A model generated the notes under the pieces. It had not been told where the DNA came from and did not search any database. It saw only the letters and a list, made by a program, of their open reading frames with translations. From positions 1 to 64,000 of the forward strand of contig NZ_QEOL01000019.1 of assembly GCF_003096715.1 (NCBI RefSeq): DNA of 64,000 nt, given 5' to 3'. The number at the start of each line of letters is the position of its first letter. Position 1 is the first letter of the stretch. Below, piece after piece: positions 24,904-33,019 of the stretch. The DNA comes from Paraburkholderia silvatlantica. GTDB taxonomy: Bacteria; Pseudomonadota; Gammaproteobacteria; Burkholderiales; Burkholderiaceae. The position numbers and the translations under genes were made by a program.

Positions 24904-25569
24904 TCAGGCGGCCAGCGCGCACGCCGATCGGTCGACGCAGGCCACGATCGCATTGCGCGTGTTGAGCAGATGTACGCGCGTCTGCTCGTGCACGGTGGCA
25001 GCGGCGCGCGTGCGCCAGGCCCTGAGCAGTTGCGCATGCTCGTCGTTGTTGCTCGCCATGATATCCGGCTGCACGTACATAGACAGCGCCACGTACGGAC
25101 GCGCGAGCAGCGAAAGCCCGCGTACCACTTCGAACAGCCGTGTGTGCGCCTCGCACTGCATCATATGCTGATGGAATTCCTCGTTCAGCAAGGCCCATTG
25201 TTCGGGACTCGGTGCGGCGCCGCTCATGGCGTCGTGGCTCGCCTGCGCCGCGTCGAGTTGCGCGGTACTCACGCGCAGACACGCTCGCGCAGCGAGCACC
25301 GGTTCCAGCATCATCCGCAACTCGTAGATCTCGCTCACGTCGTCGGCGGTGAGTCCGCGCACTTCCACGCCCTTGTTCGGATCGATCGCCACGAGCCCTT
25401 CGGCGCGCAGGTCGCGGAACGCCTCGCGCACTGGTGTCGTACTCACGCCCAGGCGCCTGGCTACCTCCTCCTGGCGCAGGCGCGTGCCCGCCGTGTAGAT
25501 GCCTTGCAAGATCTCGGCGCGCAGCGTGCCGAGTACGTACTCCTGAATCGTGCGATACGGCTTGCCCAT
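24904..25569 (-). CDS. GntR-family transcriptional regulator, FCD subfamily
   Basis: A 221-residue regulator. The wHTH contains RLRQEEVARRLGVSTTPVREAFRDLRAEGLV, followed by an FCD domain (EIYELRMMLEPVLAARACLRV ... HMMQCEAHTRLFEVV). The start at 25569 has GGGAGA upstream. It is the last gene of the operon that starts with the ABC ATPase at 29626, so it is probably autoregulated. The inverted repeat at 29661-29684 is its likely operator. Confidence 0.85.
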   Translation of the reverse strand: MGKPYRTIQEYVLGTLRAEILQGIYTAGTRLRQEEVARRLGVSTTPVREAFRDLRAEGLVAIDPNKGVEVRGLTADDVSEIYELRMMLEPVLAARACLRVSTAQLDAAQASHDAMSGAAPSPEQWALLNEEFHQHMMQCEAHTRLFEVVRGLSLLARPYVALSMYVQPDIMASNNDEHAQLLRAWRTRAAATVHEQTRVHLLNTRNAIVACVDRSACALAA

Positions 25570-25604
25570 GCTGTCTCCCTGGTCGCTACCCGGCAGCGCT
25601 CGCG

Positions 25605-26930
25605 CTACGCGACGGCTTCCGTGTTCATGGCAAGCACGAACTCGCGCCGCGCACCGATCACGCGCTCGATCCACGCCGCTACGCGCAGCGTCGCGAGATC
25701 TTCGCCGAACGCGCCGATGGTCTGAAAACCGAGCGGCAAACCGATTTCGGTCCAGCCCGAAGGCACCGTGACGGCGGGCATGCCGAGCAGGCTCCACGGC
25801 GCGCAGAACGTAGGATCGCCCGTGTCGTCGAGCCCTCGCGGCGCAACGCCGGTGGCCGGCACGCTCACGAGCGCATCGCAGCCCGCGAGCAGTTCCGCCG
25901 AGCGCGCGCGCCACTGCGCCTGCAACGCGAGCGCCGCCCGATAGTGCGCCTCGGGCATCGCCGCGCCTTCGTCCACGAGCGCGCGCATAGGCTCGCTCAA
26001 CTGGTCGCGATGCGCGCGCGCCTCGGGCCCAACCGCGTGCCAGGCTTCCACGCGCAAAATCACCTGCAACGCGTCGACGATCTGCTCGAGATCCGCGTGG
26101 AATTCGACCTCGACGACCTCCGCGCCCGCTGCGCGCAACTGCGCGAGCGCGGCGTCGAAATTCACTTTCTGTATGTCCTGCAAGCGGTCGTCGAACGGCG
26201 TGCGCACGACGCCCAGACGCGGCGGCGCGGCCAGCGGCGCGAACCACGCGCGCCACGCTTCGGCGCTATCGATCACTTCCACGCGCCGAGTCACGAAGAG
26301 CGCGTGCGCGAGCGCCGCCACTTCGACGTCGCGCGCGAAGAAGCCAATGTGATCGAGCGACGCCGCGAGCGCATGCACGCCCTCGCGCGAGATCGTCCCG
26401 TAGCTCGGTTTGTAACCCACGACGCCGCAGTACGCGGCCGGCCGGATCACCGATCCCACCGTCTGCGTGCCGAGCGCGAGCGGCACGATACCCGCGCCCA
26501 CGGCCGCCGCCGAACCACTTGACGAACCGCCCGGCGTATGGTCCTTGTGCCACGGATTCACGGTCGGCCCCGGCTGGCGCCACGCGAATTCGGTCGTCAC
26601 GGTCTTGCCGAACACCAGCGCGCCGAGTTCGCGCAGTTGCACGACGATGGGCGCGTCGGCCCCCGGTCGATGGCCGCTCCAGATCGGCGAACCGTACGAG
26701 GTGGGCATGTCGACGGTGTCGATCAAGTCCTTTACACCCACGGGCAACCCCGCGAGTGGCGCACACGCGTCGGGTTCGACATAGGCATGCGGGCGATGTG
26801 TGAAGGCATGCAACGATGCTTCGAGCGCCTCGGCGCGCGCCACGGCTTCGCCAAGCCGCGCGCGGCTCGCAGCGTGATTGCCACGCTGCGCGATCAGCGC
26901 CGTCACGAACGACGGTTGGGCTTCGTTCAT
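25605..26930 (-). CDS. Amidase-signature family amidase
   Basis: A 441-residue amidase. The Ser-cisSer-Lys triad region is visible: catalytic Lys in PVGVKDLID, the Ser-rich loop HTPGGSSSGSAAAVGAG, and the nucleophile region QTVGSVIRPAAYCGVVGYKP. These enzymes hydrolyse amides to acid and ammonia. The start at 26930 (MNEAQPSF) has GGAAGGA just upstream. It follows a NitT-type binding protein, so the imported ligand is probably an amide or is converted to one. Confidence 0.88.
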   Translation of the reverse strand: MNEAQPSFVTALIAQRGNHAASRARLGEAVARAEALEASLHAFTHRPHAYVEPDACAPLAGLPVGVKDLIDTVDMPTSYGSPIWSGHRPGADAPIVVQLRELGALVFGKTVTTEFAWRQPGPTVNPWHKDHTPGGSSSGSAAAVGAGIVPLALGTQTVGSVIRPAAYCGVVGYKPSYGTISREGVHALAASLDHIGFFARDVEVAALAHALFVTRRVEVIDSAEAWRAWFAPLAAPPRLGVVRTPFDDRLQDIQKVNFDAALAQLRAAGAEVVEVEFHADLEQIVDALQVILRVEAWHAVGPEARAHRDQLSEPMRALVDEGAAMPEAHYRAALALQAQWRARSAELLAGCDALVSVPATGVAPRGLDDTGDPTFCAPWSLLGMPAVTVPSGWTEIGLPLGFQTIGAFGEDLATLRVAAWIERVIGARREFVLAMNTEAVA

Positions 26931-26991
26931 CCTATCCTTCCATTCGAGGCGCCAGCGCAGCGCGCTGACGCGATAGCGGGCGACTCGGCGC

Positions 26992-27960
26992 TTACTTCTT
27001 CGCGGCGGCCGCAGCAAACGAATTGTCGACGGCACTCGCATAGGTCACGCTGCCAGGCTTGATATTGCCGATCGATTCCTGCAGATCCAGCGCGTTGCCA
27101 AACGCCTGCGCGGAGATCTCGGGTGTGGGCGCGTAGATATTCTGGTCGATCAGGCGGCCCACCGCCGCTTCGACGATCTTCGCATCGAGTGAGGGAAACT
27201 CCGCTTTCGCGACCGCCTTTGCCGTATCGGGCGACTGATGAATCAGCGCTTCGGCCTCGCCGATCGACTTCACGAACGCCGCCACCATCTGCGGCTTGTC
27301 CTTGATGGTCGAGGCCAGCGTGTCGATGGTCGAGAACGCATAGCCGCCCGGATAGGCCTTCGGGAAACTGTAGACCACCTTATAGCCCTGTGCGAGGCCC
27401 GTATCCGCCTGCGGCTCGTAGACGGCCGCAGCCTGACTGCGCCCCGCACTCACGGGCGCAAGCTCGGTGCCGATCTGCACCGTGTTGAGCGACACCTTCT
27501 CGATCTTCTGATCCTTGATCAGGCGTTGCAGCAAGTATGTGCTGGTCGAAGGCGGCAGCGCCGTGGCCACGCTCTTGCTCGACATGTCGCCGGGCTGATG
27601 CACGCCCGCATCGGGTGGCGCGATCACCCACACCGGCACGCCTGCCACCACGTTCGCGACGGCCATCACGTTCGCGCCCTTCAGGTTCGCGAGCACGGCA
27701 GTCATCGGGTCCTGCAGTGAAAAGTCCGCATGCCCGCCGATCACCGCCGCCACTCCCGCCGCGCCGCTGCCAGCGGTGACCTTTTTCACGTCGAGACCGT
27801 TCTTCGCGAAGATGCCCTTGTCGATCGCCACGTAAAGCGGCAAATACTGAATCGACTGGAATGCCTGATATACCGTCACCGGCTCCGCCGCCTGCGCCGA
27901 GACCTGAACGCTCAACCCGGTCACTGCGGCCGCCAATGCAATCGCGCTGACTCGTTTCAT
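26992..27960 (-). CDS. ABC transporter substrate-binding protein (NitT/TauT-type)
   Basis: A 322-residue binding protein with a signal peptide (MKRVSAIALAAAVTGLSVQVSAQA) and the pattern YQAFQSIQYLPLYVAIDKGIFAKNGLDV. The start at 27960 forms an ATGA overlap with the permease stop and has GGAAG 8 bases upstream; a start at 27975 would add five residues. It belongs to the operon ATPase-permease-binding protein-amidase-GntR. Confidence 0.86.
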   Translation of the reverse strand: MKRVSAIALAAAVTGLSVQVSAQAAEPVTVYQAFQSIQYLPLYVAIDKGIFAKNGLDVKKVTAGSGAAGVAAVIGGHADFSLQDPMTAVLANLKGANVMAVANVVAGVPVWVIAPPDAGVHQPGDMSSKSVATALPPSTSTYLLQRLIKDQKIEKVSLNTVQIGTELAPVSAGRSQAAAVYEPQADTGLAQGYKVVYSFPKAYPGGYAFSTIDTLASTIKDKPQMVAAFVKSIGEAEALIHQSPDTAKAVAKAEFPSLDAKIVEAAVGRLIDQNIYAPTPEISAQAFGNALDLQESIGNIKPGSVTYASAVDNSFAAAAAKK

Positions 27961-28775
27961 CGTGCTGACTTCCATGAAATAACCTTCGCTTCCGTGAAAT
28001 GAACGATCCAGCCCAGCAGCGTCGCCATCAGCGTGAGCACGATGATGCCGAGCCACACCGTATTCAGGTCGAACAGCGATCCGGCCACGAAAACCTCATG
28101 CCCGAGTCCCGCCTGCGAGGCAATGTATTCGCCCACCACCGCACCGATCAGTGCGAAGCCGATGTTCACGCGCAGCGTCGAGAACACCCACGGCAGTGCG
28201 CCGGGCAGAATCAGCCTGGTGAAGATCATCGACGGCTTCGCGTTGAAGGAGCGGAACAGGTTGAGCAGATCCTTGTCGACTTCGCGCGCCGCCGCACACG
28301 AGGAAATCATCGCCACGGCGAAGGTGGAAATGCCCGCCAGCCACACTTTCGACGTCATGTCCGAACCGAACCAGATGACGATCAGCGGCCCGAGTGCGAT
28401 CTTCGGAATACTGTTCAGAATGACTGACAATCCTTCGGCAACGCCTGTGACGCGCGGCACGAACCAGAGCAGCAGGCCCAAGCCGATACCGAGCCCGCTG
28501 CCCACCACGAGGCCCACCACGGTCTCGTAGAGCGTGACGAGCGTGTCGGGCACCAGCGTGCCGCCGTCCAGACCTTGATGCGCGGCCTGCCAGATACCCG
28601 CGGGCGAGCCGAGCAGCTTGCCATTGATCCAGCCCGCTGACACCGCAACTTGCCAGAGCGCGATCAGCGCGACAACGATGAGCGCCACGGCGCCCGTGGT
28701 GCCCAGTTGCGCCGCACGGCGCGGCTTCGCGCGGCGCCGTGCGGGCGTGTTGGTGGAGATCGCAATATCGCTCAT
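27957..28775 (-). CDS. ABC transporter permease (NitT/TauT-type)
   Basis: A 272-residue inner-membrane protein. A basic N-terminal tail (PARRRAKPRRAAQ) precedes hydrophobic helices. Family signatures are LNSIPKIALGPLIVIWFGSD and the coupling loop RSFNAKPSMIFTRLILPGALP. The start overlaps the ATPase stop by 4 bases. Confidence 0.87.
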   Translation of the reverse strand: MSDIAISTNTPARRRAKPRRAAQLGTTGAVALIVVALIALWQVAVSAGWINGKLLGSPAGIWQAAHQGLDGGTLVPDTLVTLYETVVGLVVGSGLGIGLGLLLWFVPRVTGVAEGLSVILNSIPKIALGPLIVIWFGSDMTSKVWLAGISTFAVAMISSCAAAREVDKDLLNLFRSFNAKPSMIFTRLILPGALPWVFSTLRVNIGFALIGAVVGEYIASQAGLGHEVFVAGSLFDLNTVWLGIIVLTLMATLLGWIVHFTEAKVISWKSAR

Positions 28776-29626
28776 GCCGTGGCTCCCGCGTGCTGGATGG
28801 TATGGCTGCGCAGTCCGTTCCAGACGCGCGAGTGGAAAGTGCGGAACTCGGGCGCCTCGCGCGCCGACACCGCCGTGCGCGGCCCGTGCGTGGTGAGGCG
28901 GACGTCGATGTCATCCTCGATGCGCGCCGGGCGGCCGCCCAGCAGGATCACGCGGTCGCTCATGGCGATCGCTTCCTCGATGTCGTGCGTGACGAGCACG
29001 ACGCTCGTGCCGTTCTGTTCGCGCAGCGCCATCACGTCGTCTTCCAGCGCGAGGCGCGTTTCGTAGTCGAGCGCGGAAAACGGCTCGTCGAGCAGCACCA
29101 GCGTGGGATCGACCAGCAGCGTGCGCGTGAGCGCCACGCGCTGGCGCATGCCGCCCGAGAGCGAATGCGGATACGCGTCGGCCACCGTGGCCAGGCCATA
29201 ACGCGCGAGCATCTGGCGCGCGCGCTCGTAGTCGGCGGGCTTGACCTTGCGATAGAGCTCGATGCCGAGCACGGCGTTTTGCAGCACCGTGCGCCACGGC
29301 ATCAGCAGGTCCTTTTGCAGCATATAGGCGATACGCCCGGCGTTCCCATCCTCGCGGATGCCCACGCTGATCTGCCCAGACTGCGGCTTGATCAGGCCCG
29401 ACACGAGATTAAACAGTGTGCTCTTGCCCGCGCCGCTGCGGCCAACGATCGAGACGATCTCGCCGCTGCGCACGCAGAAGTCGAGCCGCTCGAAGATCGG
29501 CACGTCGACACCATCAACAGTCTGAAATGAATGACTGAGCCGATGGACCTTCAGTCGGTCCGTAACCGACGCGTGCGTCGAAGCGATTTCCCCCTCATGC
29601 GGGGTTGCAATGGCTGAGACACTCAT
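28772..29626 (-). CDS. ABC transporter ATP-binding protein (NitT/TauT-type)
   Basis: A 284-residue ATPase. Walker A is GRSGAGKST, the signature is LSGGMRQR, Walker B is LVLLDEPFSALD, and the H-loop is VTHDIEEA. The N-terminal 30 residues before the fold are variable. I prefer the ATG at 29626 (GTGAGG six bases upstream); one at 29632 is too close to that site. It is the first gene of the amidase operon. Confidence 0.85.
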   Translation of the reverse strand: MSVSAIATPHEGEIASTHASVTDRLKVHRLSHSFQTVDGVDVPIFERLDFCVRSGEIVSIVGRSGAGKSTLFNLVSGLIKPQSGQISVGIREDGNAGRIAYMLQKDLLMPWRTVLQNAVLGIELYRKVKPADYERARQMLARYGLATVADAYPHSLSGGMRQRVALTRTLLVDPTLVLLDEPFSALDYETRLALEDDVMALREQNGTSVVLVTHDIEEAIAMSDRVILLGGRPARIEDDIDVRLTTHGPRTAVSAREAPEFRTFHSRVWNGLRSHTIQHAGATA

Positions 29627-30054
29627 GGACATCCTCACCGGTACGTAATGTACGTTTGTGCTGTGCACGACACATAGTGCACAGTCAAAATGCCACGGCG
29701 CAAGTGAAAAAAAAATCCTGCGCAATCGGGGAATCACCTGCTCGATGATGGTGCGAATGCGTGAGCCAACGCGCGTGCAAAGCGCCAGACGGGCATGCGG
29801 TGCCGCGCCGTGGTGCACCATGCTGGAAATACACGACGAGCGTGGCAATGTCCGTCGTCGACTCGTCGCCTACGAAAGTCAGTTCGAAGCGAAGTGACAG
29901 TTCGACGACAGAAACGCCGCAGAACCAGCGGTTTTGTGATCAGCGTCAGGCGCTGTTTCAAGGCGCCAAGCCTCGACTTCGTCAAGAATCCATTTCGCAA
30001 ATGCACAAATGGCTGTGGACCGACTCGGAATCACATGTCAATCCCGCAGTGCGC
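29627..30054. other. Promoter region of the amidase operon plus empty sequence
   Basis: About 430 bases. The first 60 bases upstream of the ATPase gene hold an operator-like repeat (see 29661-29684) and TACGTAATGTACGT. From about 29700 to 30054 I see no supportable gene, only short shadow frames and an A-run at 29708-29716. Confidence 0.4.
29661..29684. promoter_or_regulatory. Inverted-repeat operator of the amidase operon
   Basis: CTGTGCAC at 29661-29668 and GTGCACAG at 29677-29684, perfect 8-base arms with an 8-base spacer. Each arm contains the self-complementary GTGCAC. It lies 35-58 bases upstream of the first operon gene and is the best candidate site for the GntR protein encoded at the operon's end. 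Confidence 0.5.
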
Positions 30055-30555
30055 TTACGACTTCAATACCGACCACGCCACCATCACAGGCATCAGGACG
30101 CCGAGGCTGATGCTCACTATCCGGTTCAACACAGGATCCGTGAAAAATCGACGCAGGTTGCTCCCCGTCGCCAGCCAGAGGAAGTCAAGGACGACAACCG
30201 CTGCCATGCAGATTGCAGCCTTGATCAATACGTCCCCTTGCCCTTTCTCCGATATACCCAGCACGAACCCACCAAATAGGGCACCGAACACCGCGTATGC
30301 CTCGACGTTGGTGACGCCGAGAATGAATCCAGACGGAAGTCCCGGCGACGCAACCTCCTCGGGATTCGACAGCGGTGGTGTTGAGTCAATCTTCACCGCG
30401 AGGTACAGTGTGTAGCCTGCCGAAGAGGCAAACAGGACTGACGAGACGACGGGAACCGTGCGCGGCGCCACAAATACCGCGCAGGCAACCAATGCGATAG
30501 CGGAGACCAGTACGACAGTCGAGTAGCCCGAGGGAATCGCACCCTCAGGCCCTTA
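30055..30555 (-). pseudogene. LysE/RhtB-type transporter remnant, N-terminus missing
   Basis: An open frame of about 165 codons that encodes the membrane helices of a LysE-family protein (SGYSTVVLVSAIALVACAVF, EAYAVFGALFGGFVLGISE, AAICMAAVVVLDFLWLATG, ISLGVLMPVMVAWSVL). The frame stays open upstream of its only possible TTG start (30492) to about 30555, where it runs into a stop and the IS6-type remnant. The first transmembrane helix with the family's PGP motif is gone, so this is a truncated exporter gene cut by the adjacent element. Confidence 0.6.
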
Positions 30556-30614
30556 CGCGTAGGGTCGAGAACTGGCGCGCGCACGGTAGGCTCCGGTGGA
30601 TTCTCCCTCGCTTT

Positions 30615-30965
30615 CGCGGTGGGCCTATCTCTACCGCGCCGTTGACCGGGCGGGAAAGACGATCGATTTTCGCCTCAGCGCCAGGCGCGACGTAGCGGCA
30701 GCAAAGGCGTTCTTCGCGAAGGCAATCCGGACTCAGGGGCGCGGTCCGCGAGATGAAGACAGACGGGTCGTTGCCCAGGCGAACGAGATTGCGATCCTCG
30801 AAGTACCTGAACAACCTGATTGAGCAGGATCACCGCCACATCAAATCGCAGGTGAACGTGATGCTAGGGTTCAAACAGTTCCGCAGCGCCGCCGTTACCC
30901 CCTCCGGCATCGAACTAATGCATTGCATTCGCAAAAGCCAGTTCGATCTCACCAGCGTGCTCGTC
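30615..30965 (+). mobile_element. IS6-family transposase remnant
   Basis: Pieces of an IS6/IS26-type DDE transposase in two frames: WAYLYRAVDRAGKTIDFRLS then DVAAAKAFFAKAIRTQGR (about 30625-30740), and after a frame change RLRSSKYLNNLIEQDHRHIK followed by FKQFRSAAVTPSGIELMHCI (about 30785-30950). The last part has the family's NNxIEQDHRxIK signature with the catalytic Glu. A stretch between the pieces is missing and no terminal inverted repeats are recognisable, so it is dead. Confidence 0.7.
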
Positions 30966-31094
30966 AAAGATACGACCTCGCCATCGATCTGGACGGCGGT
31001 TCTTTCAGCTCGTTGAGGTATCCAAAACGTGGGCGATTTCTCGCCCATGCACCGAGTTTTCACCACAACCGTCACGCCCTGGTGGGCAGCCGGT

Positions 31095-31790
31095 TCAGGA
31101 AAAGATCGCTTCGATATCTAGCGACGCGTCCTTCACCTCGTCGAAGTTCAGCGTCGCTTCGATATGCTGCAGGTGTTGCAGCATGCACGCCGCCGCCTTT
31201 TCTTCTTCATGCGCTTCAATTGCATCGATCAGATCACTGTGCTCGTGATGCGGGCACGCCGGGGCATTGGGCTTGTCGTAAAGCGTGATAACCAGACACG
31301 TCAACGGCGCGAGTTCTCGCATCATCCGCAAGAGGATTTCGTTGCCGATCATCTCGGCAATCAGCACGTGAAACTCGCCTGACAGTCGGATGATGGCGGG
31401 CCGGTCATTCTGCTTGCGTGCGTCGCTTTCCTGCCGCACGTGCTTGCGTAACGCACGCACTTGCGCCGACGTCGCCGTGCGGCTCAACAGCCTGGCCATT
31501 TCCGGCTCGATCATCCTCCGCGTGACAAATACGTCTCGCGCCTGCTGGACGCTCGGGCTGGCGATAAAGGCTCCCCGATTCGGCACCAGCTCGATGAGCC
31601 CCTCATGCGCGAGCTTGTTGAGCACTTCGCGAATCTTGGTCCGGCTCACGCCCGAGACTTCCGCAAGCCGCTCCTCAATCAGTTTTGTACCGGGTGCAAG
31701 GCGATGCTCAAGCACCGCCTTCTGGATACGGCCATAGATTTCCTCGTTTGTAAGCGGCGCCTTGGGCGCGGCAGCTTTACTGGCAGGCAT
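31095..31790 (-). CDS. GntR-family transcriptional regulator, FCD subfamily
   Basis: A 231-residue regulator. The wHTH is EERLAEVSGVSRTKIREVLNKLAHEGLIELVPNRGAF, followed by an FCD domain with the usual metal-ligand region (RLSGEFHVLIAEMIGNEILLRMM; HHEHSDLIDAIEAHEEEKA). The start at 31790 (MPASKAAAPK) fits the family; longer starts add poorly conserved sequence. It diverges from the 32282-43942 operon, and TTGYRTACAA-like sites lie in the shared region. Its sequence resembles the regulator at 45307. Confidence 0.85.
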   Translation of the reverse strand: MPASKAAAPKAPLTNEEIYGRIQKAVLEHRLAPGTKLIEERLAEVSGVSRTKIREVLNKLAHEGLIELVPNRGAFIASPSVQQARDVFVTRRMIEPEMARLLSRTATSAQVRALRKHVRQESDARKQNDRPAIIRLSGEFHVLIAEMIGNEILLRMMRELAPLTCLVITLYDKPNAPACPHHEHSDLIDAIEAHEEEKAAACMLQHLQHIEATLNFDEVKDASLDIEAIFS

Positions 31791-32281
31791 GGAGGAGGCT
31801 CGACTCAAGGGGCTTCTGGCAACTGGGAATGGGTTGATGATAGAGCAATCACTAGCATTTTTGTACACAAAATTTGGCAAGGTGCTCGCATCGAAACCCT
31901 GCTTTAGAGAAGCAAACTTCAATTTTTGTATTCAAATGCTTATCCGCGCCAGTCGAGCCCAACATCCTGAAAACCTCTTTGGGGACAACTGTACGGCCGG
32001 CGCAGCAATCCATATCTGGTGCCAATGATTCGATCCTGGTGCGTCTTCGCACCATCTTCATGCGCGCGTCTATCGCAGCTTACACCACGATTCATGGACG
32101 CTCATTCCAGAAAACTTGCTCAGTAAACGGCCGTCTCCACGGTGGAATGCGCACCTTTCATTGCATACAATCCAGTTTTTATTGCGTACAAAAATGACAA
32201 TTTATGTTGGCATAAGGTTTGCATTAAGTAACTCCAGAAAGCAACTCGTTCCGGCGCCGGCCTCCAGAAGCCACCCTTGAA
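31791..32281. promoter_or_regulatory. Divergent regulatory region with GntR-type sites
   Basis: This 491-base region is AT-richer than its surroundings. It contains four related palindromic sites: TTGTACACAA (31861-31870), TTGTATTCAA (31926-31935), TTGCATACAA (32161-32170) and TTGCGTACAA (32182-32191). The last two are 21 bases apart, two helical turns. The core matches the TNGTNNACNA pattern of FCD-type GntR operators. A sigma-54-like promoter follows at 32208. No gene is apparent inside. Confidence 0.55.
32208..32223 (+). promoter_or_regulatory. Putative sigma-54 promoter
   Basis: TGGCATA-AGGT-TTGCA matches TGGCACG-N4-TTGCW with GG (32209-32210) and GC (32221-32222) separated by exactly 10 bases. 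The predicted start near 32234 is 48 bases before the ATG at 32282, the same distance as at the nitrile cluster. It directly follows GntR-type sites, so a GntR repressor could block polymerase loading here. Confidence 0.55.
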
Positions 32282-33019
32282 ATGGAAATCATGATGCAAC
32301 GCACCCTGATTGGTATGTTGACCCCGTCTTCCAATACGGTTCTCGAACCGGTCACGTCGGCGATGCTCGCGGCCCTGCCCGAAGTCAGCTCGCATTTCGG
32401 CCGCTTCCGGGTGACCCAGATCGCGTTGTCCGAGCAAGCGCTAGCCCAGTTCGACGACAAGGCAATTCTCGGCGCAGCAGGGTTGCTCGCCGACGCGAAA
32501 CTGGACGTAATCGGCTGGAACGGGACATCGTCGGGCTGGCTCGGGTTCGAGGCAGACGAGCGTCTGTGCCGCAGCATCACGGAACGCACTGGCATTGCCG
32601 CCTGCACCTCGGTGCTCGCGCTCAACGAGATTTTCGCCATGACGGGCGTGCGTCGCTTCGGCCTGATCACGCCCTATCGCGACGACGTGCAGGCAAAGAT
32701 CGTCTCGACGTATGGCAGCGCGGGCTTCGAATGTGTCGGTGAACGTCATCTGAACAAGCAGGATAATTTTTCGTTTTCAGAGGTCGATGCGGACACGTTG
32801 CGTGAGATGGCGCGTGAAGTCGCAAGGAGCAAACCGGACGCGACAACGATTTTCTGCACCAATTTGCGCGGCGCGCCGCTTGCCGAAGAGCTCGAAGCCG
32901 AACTCGGCATTCCGGTGTACGACACCATCTCGACGGTGGTCTGGAAAGCGCTGCGGATGAGCGGCATCGATACGCGGCGCGTCACCGGCTGGGGCAGCCT
33001 GTTCCGGGAGGTCGCATGA
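32282..33019 (+). CDS. Asp/Glu racemase-superfamily protein, arylmalonate-decarboxylase-like
   Basis: A 245-residue protein of the aspartate/glutamate racemase, maleate isomerase and hydantoin racemase superfamily. These normally carry two catalytic cysteines. Here the first site reads GWNGTSSGW, with Gly81 in place of Cys, while the second Cys192 is kept in IFCTNLRG. Arylmalonate decarboxylase shows the same Gly plus Cys arrangement, including the following Thr-Ser of the oxyanion hole, so decarboxylation of a malonate-type acid is more likely than racemisation. Nearby ATGs at 32291 and 32294 are possible starts. The end overlaps the next gene (ATGA). Confidence 0.75.
   Translation: MEIMMQRTLIGMLTPSSNTVLEPVTSAMLAALPEVSSHFGRFRVTQIALSEQALAQFDDKAILGAAGLLADAKLDVIGWNGTSSGWLGFEADERLCRSITERTGIAACTSVLALNEIFAMTGVRRFGLITPYRDDVQAKIVSTYGSAGFECVGERHLNKQDNFSFSEVDADTLREMAREVARSKPDATTIFCTNLRGAPLAEELEAELGIPVYDTISTVVWKALRMSGIDTRRVTGWGSLFREVA

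Noticed and set aside
32282..33019. Calling the decarboxylase-like protein a hydantoin racemase because a hydantoinase follows
   Set aside because: The first catalytic cysteine needed for two-base racemisation is replaced by glycine.
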